16,106 nucleotides of DNA from Phycisphaerae bacterium (GTDB lineage Bacteria; Planctomycetota; Phycisphaerae; UBA1845; PWPN01). Made by a program: the position numbers and the translations under genes. Below the pieces are notes generated by a model. That model was not told where the DNA came from, did no database searches, and saw only the letters and a list, made by a program, of their open reading frames with translations. The stretch is from the NCBI GenBank assembly GCA_003557125.1, contig PWPN01000208.1, forward strand, positions 1 through 16,106, read 5' to 3'. Shown here piece by piece: positions 7,829 to 16,106 of this stretch. Each line of letters begins with the position of its first letter. Position 1 is the first letter of the stretch.

Positions 7829-8809
7829 CTACGAAAATGCGTCGTGTTCGAAAGCCGGTGCCGGATCGAGCGGTGGCTTGGGGACCCGGTGGCGGCATCG
7901 CCCGACCCGCTCGACGATGTCGTACAGATCGCCCATCGGGCGCTGCGCGGTAAGCATTTCGGCGATCAGGCCCAGTGCGAGCAGTACCACGCCGGCGACC
8001 CCCACCATGAGTGCGCCGATCAACCTCGCGACGACCGCGCTGAACAGGGACGCGAAAACCAACAGCGGGCAGACCACGATCAGCCAGGCTCCGAGGACGC
8101 CGATCAGATGCTGCGGACGCCAGCGGAAGCGGGTCGTCAACAGGACGCTGATCAGGTCGACGAAACCTTTCGCGAACCGCGAGAAGCCGTACTTGGACTC
8201 CCCCGTGGTGCGCGGTCGATGGGACGTCGGGATTTCCGTAACGCGATAGCCGTGGGCGCCGGCCAAGACGCCGATGAAGCGGTGCAGTTCGCCGTAAAGA
8301 CGCATGTCGGCCATGACGTGGCGGCGCAGGCATTTCAGTCCACATACGTGATCGTGCAGATGCACGCCGGTCAGCGTGCTGATCAGTTTGTTGAAGACGC
8401 GGGAAGGGTAGACCTTGTGCCAGGGATCGTGCCGTTTGCGTTTCCAGCCGCTGACGACGTCGTACCCCTCATCGAGTTTGTCCAGCAGCCGGGGCAGCTC
8501 TTCGGGCGGGTCCTGGAGATCGGCGTCCATCATGACGACCACGTCCCCCCGCGCGATCGAAAAGCCGGCCATCAGGGCGGCCGCCTTGCCGACATTGCGA
8601 CGGAAACGCACCCCGCCCAGCGAGGAATCCTGTTCCGTGAGCCGTTCGATGATCGACCAGCTCATGTCCGTGCTGCCGTCGTCGACGAACAGGACTTCGA
8701 TATCGAGGGCGAACCGGTCAGCGATTTCGCGGATTTCACGAACGAGCTGGGCCACGGAGTCCTGCTCGTTGTAGACGGGTACGATGATGGAAATCAGTCG
8801 AGCTGACAC
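7829..8809 (-). CDS. Family 2 glycosyltransferase, DPM1/ArnC-like polyprenyl-phosphate sugar transferase
   Basis: Likely transfers a sugar from a nucleotide donor to polyprenyl phosphate at the cytosolic face of the membrane. GT-A features: SIIVPVYNE (7-15), EVLFVDDGSTD (38-48), RNVGKAAALMAGF (71-83), the DxD-type metal site DADLQDPPE (95-103), CGLKCLRR (156-163) and a HRPRTTGESKYG segment (197-208) typical of dolichol/undecaprenyl-phosphate mannosyl-, glucosyl- and aminoarabinosyl-transferases. Two C-terminal membrane helices (about 233-256 and 264-285) match the ArnC/GtrB layout. 326 residues is normal. The start is GTG at 8809, with a GGAG 10 bases upstream; the frame offers no better ATG. 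It precedes the GT-C-like membrane protein on the same strand, probably as one operon. The sugar cannot be read from the sequence. Confidence 0.88.
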   Translation of the reverse strand: MSARLISIIVPVYNEQDSVAQLVREIREIADRFALDIEVLFVDDGSTDMSWSIIERLTEQDSSLGGVRFRRNVGKAAALMAGFSIARGDVVVMMDADLQDPPEELPRLLDKLDEGYDVVSGWKRKRHDPWHKVYPSRVFNKLISTLTGVHLHDHVCGLKCLRRHVMADMRLYGELHRFIGVLAGAHGYRVTEIPTSHRPRTTGESKYGFSRFAKGFVDLISVLLTTRFRWRPQHLIGVLGAWLIVVCPLLVFASLFSAVVARLIGALMVGVAGVVLLALGLIAEMLTAQRPMGDLYDIVERVGRCRHRVPKPPLDPAPAFEHDAFS

Positions 8810-8832
8810 GTATGGCGGTCTCCACTACACTG

Positions 8833-8864
8833 CGATATCGTATAGCCGATATCGTATAGCCGAT
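8833..8864. repeat. 14-bp tandem repeat with palindromic core, 2.3 copies
   Basis: The unit CGATATCGTATAGC occurs at 8833-8846 and 8847-8860, then the first four bases again to 8864. Each full copy opens with the 8-bp palindrome CGATATCG, so two identical palindromes sit 14 bp apart, 24-40 bp upstream of the glycosyltransferase start. It could be an operator, but could also be slippage. Confidence 0.8.
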
Positions 8865-8888
8865 GCATCCCGTTCGGCCGGGCGGACG

Positions 8889-8928
8889 CCCCGGATCTCC
8901 GAACCCGCCCCCGGATCTCCGAACCCGC
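8889..8928. repeat. 20-bp tandem duplication
   Basis: A 20-bp unit containing CCGGATCTCCGAACCCGC occurs twice without a gap (8889-8908 and 8909-8928), with identical copies. It lies directly downstream of the 14-bp tandem repeat. Confidence 0.85.
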
Positions 8929-8953
8929 AGGCTCCGCCCTGCCAGGGAGCCTG
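8928..8953. repeat. 8-bp inverted repeat
   Basis: CAGGCTCC (8928-8935) pairs with GGAGCCTG (8946-8953) around a 10-base loop. No T tail follows on either strand, so it is not an obvious terminator. Confidence 0.55.
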
Positions 8954-8970
8954 GGCGCCGAAAGCGCGGA

Positions 8971-9022
8971 GATCGTCCGCCTACCCTTCAGACACCCATT
9001 GTGGCCGAGGGTTAGGCGGATC
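8971..9022. repeat. Long imperfect inverted repeat
   Basis: The left arm (8971-8986, GATCGTCCGCCTACCC) and right arm (9009-9022, GGGTTAGGCGGATC) pair with an unbroken TCCGCCTA/TAGGCGGA core, one bulge on each side and a 22-base loop. There is no T tail on either strand. Confidence 0.6.
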
Positions 9023-9123
9023 GCAACCGACGGGCCGGTAATGACTGATTGTATGTCCAAAGATGCGGGCAGAATGCAAAGGTGAGTCGCCTCTACCCTT
9101 CTAAAATTCGAGAGATTGCCCGC

Positions 9124-9141
9124 GCGACGGCTATCCGTCGC
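9124..9141 (+). promoter_or_regulatory. Leader hairpin ahead of the sulfatase-superfamily gene
   Basis: A perfect 7-bp stem (GCGACGG, loop CTAT, CCGTCGC) lies 17 bases upstream of the ribosome-binding site. If transcription starts upstream, it forms in the 5' untranslated region. Function unknown. Confidence 0.45.
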
Positions 9142-9158
9142 CTGGAAAACTAGCCACT

Positions 9159-9165
9159 AGGAGGG
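9159..9165 (+). promoter_or_regulatory. Strong ribosome-binding site
   Basis: AGGAGGG with 9 bases to the ATG at 9175 fixes the start of the sulfatase-superfamily gene. It is the best Shine-Dalgarno match in the window and suggests efficient translation. Confidence 0.85.
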
Positions 9166-9174
9166 ATAAAGAGC

Positions 9175-11238
9175 ATGCGGGAGCTTCCGCGACGGGCAGC
9201 CTGGGGCGGGATAGCAGGGGGGCTTTATGGCCTCTGGCTGGCTTGTCGATATTTGTCTGCCGACCAGGGATGGGGCCTCTGGCTCAGTTCGCTGGCCTGG
9301 ACGGTCGGGTTGCCGGCTGCCGCGGCAGCGCTCCTCGTGCCGGTGGTGGCCATTGTCGCATGCGGGGTGGGGCGACCGTTTGGCGGGCGGGCCCGGCTGG
9401 GTGTGACAGCCGGCACGGAGGCGCTTCTCTGGACGCCGCTGTTCGCCTGGCTGATTCTCAACGAGTTTCTCTATGCCACGACCCGGCAGGTCCTTGGGCG
9501 GGGCTCGCTCAACCTGCTCTGGTATAACACAGCCGCCGTCCTGGAAGGTGCCTGGCAGATGGGCGCCCGTTACCTCGTGGCGACCGTGCTTCTGACGCTC
9601 GGTCTGGCGGGCCTGTGTTTCGGCCTCTCGATTCGTTCGCAGCGAAAAGAGGTGGGCCGAGGCTGCGGTGAGACTGCGGAGGGCCCCCTGCCCCGAAGTC
9701 GGTGGCGAGTCCCCGTTCTGGCCTGCGGGGCGGTGGCCCTGATCGCAGCAGCCTGGCAGGTCCGGGCTTCGCCATCCGAAGCCCTCATCGAGGCGGGGCG
9801 GTCCGTCCCGCTGCTCAAAGCGCTCAACCTGGCCGGCACCCTGCTGGGCGATCCCCTCGACGGGCCCATCCCCGAGATCGTCGGCCCGCCGCTCGTTTCC
9901 GATGAGGACTATGCCGCGACCATGGGTACGCCCGGCGAGCCGGCTCCGAACGTCGTGCTGATTCTCCTCGAATCCGTCCCGGCGTCTGCGCTGCACTGTT
10001 ACGGCTACCACCGCACCGACATCACGCCGAATATCGACCGGCTGGCCCACGACGGCGTAGTCTTCGAGCATTGCGTCGCGCCGGCTTCCTTTTCGAGCGC
10101 GTCGGTCGTTTCGCTCATGACCTCGCTCGACATGATGCGCACGCGCAGATTCGATCACTTCGCGGACGTGACGTTCCCCTACATGAGCCTGCCGGCTGCC
10201 CTCAAGTACGCCGGTTATGAGCTCACCCTGTTCAGCAGCGGCAACGAATCCTTCGACAACATCAACACGTTCTATCCGCCCGAGCTGTTCGATACGTACT
10301 TTTCGCACGAGACCGCCGACGTCCCCAAGACCGACTCGATGCGCATGGACGACCGGTACGCGGTCGAGGCCTTCGCTTCCTGGATCCGAGACCGAACCGA
10401 CACACAGCCCTTCTACGCGGGCTTCTACCTCCAGTCGCCGCACTTCAACTACGAGGTGCCCGAACCGTGGTTCAGCCATTACCAGCCCGTTCCGCCCCTG
10501 TACTCGAGCGGTGACGGGATCCTGGTGATCCCGCCCGACGTGCTGCCGCTGCTGCGGAACCAGTACGACAACGCACTGCGTTACGCCGACCACTGGGTGG
10601 GCGAAATCCGCGCACTTCTCGAAGAGGTCGGCCAATTCGAGCGCACCCTGTTCGTGCTGATCGGCGATCATGGCGAGGCCTTCATGGAGCACGGCCTGGC
10701 GCGTCACGGGGTGCACACGTGGGAGGAGATGATCCACGTCCCGTTCATCTTCCATGCGGGCGAAGCCATCCGGCCGAATGTGCCGCTCCCGCCGGGAACG
10801 CGCGTGCCCGACACGGTCAGCGGCCTCGATCTGGCCCCTTCGATCGCCGGCGTCGTCGGCGTCGCGCCGCATCCGAGCTGGCAGGGCCTCGACGTGCTCG
10901 ATCCGGGCTACACGGACCGCGGCCGAGCGGTCTTTTCGATGACCCAGTACACGCGCTGGCAGCAGACGGTCTGCTACCACGGCTACAAGTACATCTACGA
11001 CCTGACCGACCGGGTCGACCACCTCTTCGACCTGTATGCCGACCCCGGCGAAACGGACGACCTTGTCGAAACGCACCCCGCGCTCCGGGAGGCGATGCGC
11101 GCGTTGCTCTCCGGCCGACACATGCACCAGCTGAGCTACTATGGCGACCTGTCCTCCGGTCTGCCGACGCATTACATCGGCCGATACGAACCCGACCCCG
11201 CCTTGCGGGAACGGCTCGACGAGCTGAGCGGCCGGTGA
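9175..11238 (+). CDS. Membrane-anchored alkaline-phosphatase/sulfatase-superfamily protein (LtaS/phosphotransferase-like)
   Basis: 687 residues: an N-terminal membrane domain with about five hydrophobic segments (roughly 9-25, 40-65, 82-100, 132-152, 180-195), then a catalytic domain probably facing the periplasm. Superfamily metal-site features are visible: PNVVLILLES (259-267), DITPNIDRLAHDGVVFEH (282-299), APASFSSASVVSLMTS (302-317), and IGDHGEAFMEHGLARHG (496-512) followed by EMIHVPFIF. The nucleophile region lacks the C/S-x-P-x-R signature needed for formylglycine; Ser307 aligns by spacing with that residue. This favours a phosphoglycerol- or phosphoethanolamine-transferase-like role on envelope glycans or lipids over a classical sulfatase, but substrate is unknown. 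The start is set by AGGAGGG. It diverges from a glycosyltransferase pair, and no clear terminator separates it from carB. Confidence 0.8.
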   Translation: MRELPRRAAWGGIAGGLYGLWLACRYLSADQGWGLWLSSLAWTVGLPAAAAALLVPVVAIVACGVGRPFGGRARLGVTAGTEALLWTPLFAWLILNEFLYATTRQVLGRGSLNLLWYNTAAVLEGAWQMGARYLVATVLLTLGLAGLCFGLSIRSQRKEVGRGCGETAEGPLPRSRWRVPVLACGAVALIAAAWQVRASPSEALIEAGRSVPLLKALNLAGTLLGDPLDGPIPEIVGPPLVSDEDYAATMGTPGEPAPNVVLILLESVPASALHCYGYHRTDITPNIDRLAHDGVVFEHCVAPASFSSASVVSLMTSLDMMRTRRFDHFADVTFPYMSLPAALKYAGYELTLFSSGNESFDNINTFYPPELFDTYFSHETADVPKTDSMRMDDRYAVEAFASWIRDRTDTQPFYAGFYLQSPHFNYEVPEPWFSHYQPVPPLYSSGDGILVIPPDVLPLLRNQYDNALRYADHWVGEIRALLEEVGQFERTLFVLIGDHGEAFMEHGLARHGVHTWEEMIHVPFIFHAGEAIRPNVPLPPGTRVPDTVSGLDLAPSIAGVVGVAPHPSWQGLDVLDPGYTDRGRAVFSMTQYTRWQQTVCYHGYKYIYDLTDRVDHLFDLYADPGETDDLVETHPALREAMRALLSGRHMHQLSYYGDLSSGLPTHYIGRYEPDPALRERLDELSGR

Positions 11239-11340
11239 GAGCGATCGCCCCTGCACCCCCCGGTTCGAAACGAAGCGGATTTTCCGTTATGATGCCCCCC
11301 GCTGCCGCCGTCGATCGAGTCCCACCCGGTTCGGCAGCAT

Positions 11341-11372
11341 GTACAATGCGTGGAAATTTGACAGCGTGGAAA
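11341..11372 (+). promoter_or_regulatory. Possible carB promoter/operator region
   Basis: The 168 bp between the upstream gene and carB contain a TACAAT (11342-11347, good -10 likeness), a perfect TTGACA (11358-11363), and a 9-bp direct repeat GCGTGGAAA at 11348-11356 and 11364-11372. The TTGACA lies downstream of the TACAAT, so they do not form one promoter, and neither has a good partner at 16-18 bp. I therefore give no transcription start. Confidence 0.3.
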
Positions 11373-11396
11373 CGTTACAGTCCGTATGGCTAATAC

Positions 11397-11401
11397 GGGG
11401 G
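11397..11401 (+). promoter_or_regulatory. Ribosome-binding site choosing the carB start
   Basis: GGGGG, which can pair with CCUCC using one G-U wobble, lies 5 bases before the ATG at 11407. The upstream in-frame ATG (11386) has no such site, and the protein from 11407 ([14 protein letters not shown]) opens exactly as the family does. Confidence 0.6.
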
Positions 11402-11406
11402 AAACG

Positions 11407-15165
<3,759 letters not shown>

Positions 15166-15206
15166 GCAGGGCCCTTGTCGTATCCTGCATTGGCGGACGA
15201 TCGACA

Positions 15207-15257
15207 AGTTTCCTGGAAAAACAGGTCGAAACGAGTCGACCTGTTTTCCCGGAAACT
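15207..15257. terminator. Long palindromic bidirectional terminator after carB
   Basis: The left arm (15207-15229) and right arm (15236-15257) pair over about 22 bp with one mismatch and one bulge, around the 6-base loop AACGAG. The inner 12 bp are perfect, with AAAA on the left and TTTT on the right, giving the usual A-tract/stem/T-tract form for both strands. It lies between the convergent carB and lipoprotein genes. The outer GTTTCC/GGAAAC extension beyond the T tract is more than a terminator needs. Confidence 0.75.
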
Positions 15258-15316
15258 GCCCTGCCGATAGAGCGTCCCTTCGTTCAGTCCCTACGTTCGT
15301 GCGGCTCGTTCGCACG

Positions 15317-15754
15317 TCACCACAGTGGGCGATCATCTGTCCGCTGCTTCAGTTCCAGGACCGCATCGGTTCCCTGGACCTCCTTGACCAGCTCGGCCGT
15401 CCGATCGTCGGGTCGCCGAACGGAATAGCCGTAAGTGTGGCCATATTCGTCGACGAACGTGATGTATCGCTCGGAGTGATCGTAATCCCAGGTGCCTTGC
15501 GAACGCTGTATCTGTCCGTCGTAATTCAGCTCGGCTGTGTAACTGCCGTCATTGTGCAGCCGGAGATCCGCGTTGACCAGTCGGCCAGGCTCGTGGTCCG
15601 GCCGCAGCAGCTTGAACTGGTCGCGCGCCATCTCGGGATCGACCTGGCTTCCTTGCCAGCGTCCATCCATGGTTGCACAGCCGGAGCTGACCATCGCAGC
15701 CAGGCACAGAATCCCGAAGACACGCAATCGACTGACTTTCTGCAAAGCATTCAT
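15317..15754 (-). CDS. Putative small lipoprotein, lipocalin-like
   Basis: 145 residues with a positively charged N-terminus, a hydrophobic stretch (about 11-22) and a lipobox-like SSGC with Cys26. The -3 position is Ser rather than Leu/Val, so lipidation is likely but not certain. The mature part starts ATMDGRWQG and is mainly beta: short strands around DLRLHNDGSYTAELNYDG, GTWDYDHSERYITFVDEYG and YGYSVRRPDDRTAELV, as in small lipocalin-like domains where a GxW motif opens the barrel. I do not recognise a specific family. The start at 15754 has AAAGGA (complement of 15762-15767) 7 bases upstream. It converges on carB and is likely its own transcription unit; expected location is a membrane leaflet facing the periplasm. 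Confidence 0.75.
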   Translation of the reverse strand: MNALQKVSRLRVFGILCLAAMVSSGCATMDGRWQGSQVDPEMARDQFKLLRPDHEPGRLVNADLRLHNDGSYTAELNYDGQIQRSQGTWDYDHSERYITFVDEYGHTYGYSVRRPDDRTAELVKEVQGTDAVLELKQRTDDRPLW

Positions 15755-15798
15755 AATGTCGTCCTTTCATATGAGTAACTGCGCACCTCAAGTGGATA

Positions 15799-15828
15799 GG
15801 GGAGGTCGCATCGTTTGCGACCGTCCCC
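15799..15828. repeat. Stem-loop in the gap between the lipoprotein gene and the terminal gene
   Basis: GGGGA-GGTCGC (15799-15809) pairs with GCGACC-G-TCCCC (15817-15828) with one bulged G and a 7-base loop; GGAT/ATCC (15794-15797, 15834-15837) could extend it. There is no T tail. It lies downstream of the minus-strand gene ending at 15882 and upstream of the lipoprotein gene, so it could help end transcription of the former. A second small stem, CGCCAG/CTGGCG, lies at 15861-15878. Confidence 0.45.
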
Positions 15829-15881
15829 TGCCCATCCTGAGTTCCTTGTTGATCGCCTCTCGCCAGGAGACGCTGGCGCTA

Positions 15882-16106
15882 TCATGGCTCGACGACTCTT
15901 ACCCGGAATTCCGTCGAGGTCGGCTCTCCCCTGTCCGGAACTCCACGGACATGAATTCGGTACTCGCCGAGGGCGGCCTCGCGCGGGGCCTCGATCCGCA
16001 GTTGCACATCAGGGCTGTCGCCGGCCCGGACGGTCGTGCTGGTCGGGCTGATATGGATCCCTTCCGTCGCGCGGAATTCAAGGTCCACGTCACGTCGGAA
16101 ATGCCG
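15882..16106 (-). CDS. C-terminal end of a beta-sandwich (Ig-like) protein, 5'-truncated
   Basis: The minus-strand frame is open from the window edge to a TGA at 15882, giving at least 74 residues. The visible part reads like a terminal Ig-like or bacterial surface beta domain: LEFRATEGIHISPTSTTVRAG, then DVQLRIEAPREAALGEYRI, HVRGVP and a final EFRVRVVEP strand. The S-P-x-S-x-x-V-x-A-G-D-x-x-x-V pattern followed by A-x-x-G-E-Y is common in extracellular or periplasmic domains of large proteins. An internal GTG at 16088 could start a 69-codon frame, but the open frame upstream and the domain pattern favour a longer protein. The rest of the gene, and so its function, is outside the window. Confidence 0.65.
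   Translation of the reverse strand, partial: RHFRRDVDLEFRATEGIHISPTSTTVRAGDSPDVQLRIEAPREAALGEYRIHVRGVPDRGEPTSTEFRVRVVEP

Larger units (their letters stand above)
8810..9174. promoter_or_regulatory. 365-bp divergent regulatory region rich in repeats
   Basis: It separates the minus-strand glycosyltransferase operon from the plus-strand sulfatase-superfamily gene and must contain both promoters. It is unusually repeat-dense, with two tandem repeats (8833-8864 and 8889-8928), two large inverted repeats (8928-8953 and 8971-9022) and a leader hairpin (9124-9141). I could not assign clear -35/-10 pairs and see no gene; short open frames here have no ribosome-binding site. Confidence 0.6.

Noticed and set aside
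7814..7832. GTAG/CTAC stem with T run at the end of the GT2 gene as a terminator
   Set aside because: The stem is only 4 bp and overlaps the stop codon; too weak to claim, and cotranscription with the downstream membrane protein is more plausible.
8979..9017. Integron attC-like pair (GCCTACC ... GTTAGGC)
   Set aside because: The right core fits GTTRRRY, but the left core has a mismatch, the 39-bp span is too short for an attC, L boxes are not seen and no integrase or cassette is present.
9157..11256. Minus-strand 699-codon open frame opposite the sulfatase-superfamily gene
   Set aside because: Rich in Arg, Gly, Val and Asp with no recognisable motifs, and it covers a gene with clear catalytic motifs and a strong ribosome-binding site.
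11262..11285. T-loop-like GGTTCGAAA suggesting a tRNA
   Set aside because: The flanking bases do not form a 5-bp T stem, and no acceptor or anticodon arms can be built around it.
11386..11406. Upstream ATG as the carB start (adds 7 residues)
   Set aside because: It has no ribosome-binding site, while the ATG at 11407 has one and gives the family-typical MPKR opening.

Overview
This is a high-GC bacterial window carrying nine protein-coding genes, two of them cut by the window edges. I see no rRNA, tRNA, CRISPR array, insertion sequence or phage gene. The gene set and protein styles suggest a Planctomycetota (perhaps Phycisphaerae-like) genome: a DUF3417-type glycogen phosphorylase, a lone HDOD protein, a polytopic membrane protein whose N-terminal region resembles planctomycetal ones, and a carB with no adjacent carA. 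That assignment is an inference from memory of families, not a search result.

Layout. 1-1338 (+) is a class I photolyase missing its N-terminus. It converges on glgP (4017-1459, -), with a hairpin terminator for glgP between them. A 478-bp gene-poor stretch separates glgP from an HDOD-domain regulator (5422-4496, -). A 350-bp divergent intergenic region then leads to a small unknown protein (5773-6051, +). A near-perfect bidirectional terminator lies at 6101-6133.

Next is a minus-strand pair, a DPM1/ArnC-type family 2 glycosyltransferase (8809-7829) followed by a 519-aa polytopic GT-C-like membrane protein (7716-6157). It diverges from a membrane-anchored alkaline-phosphatase/sulfatase-superfamily enzyme (9175-11238, +) that lacks the formylglycine sulfatase signature. 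The 365 bp between them hold two tandem repeats and several inverted repeats. These three genes look like an envelope lipid or glycan modification locus.

carB (11407-15165, +) follows. It is about 180 residues longer than the E. coli enzyme. Two expansions lie in the oligomerisation region: a low-complexity linker, and an in-frame, charged, helix-rich segment of markedly lower GC. An 80-codon block of that segment is bounded by a 9-bp direct repeat. A long palindromic hairpin ends carB and the convergent lipoprotein gene (15754-15317, -). The window closes with the C-terminus of a beta-sandwich-like protein (16106-15882, -).

Most of the window is ordinary housekeeping and envelope metabolism. 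The observations most worth following are the carB insertion and the repeat-rich divergent region 8810-9174. No clearly new defence or mobile system is visible.
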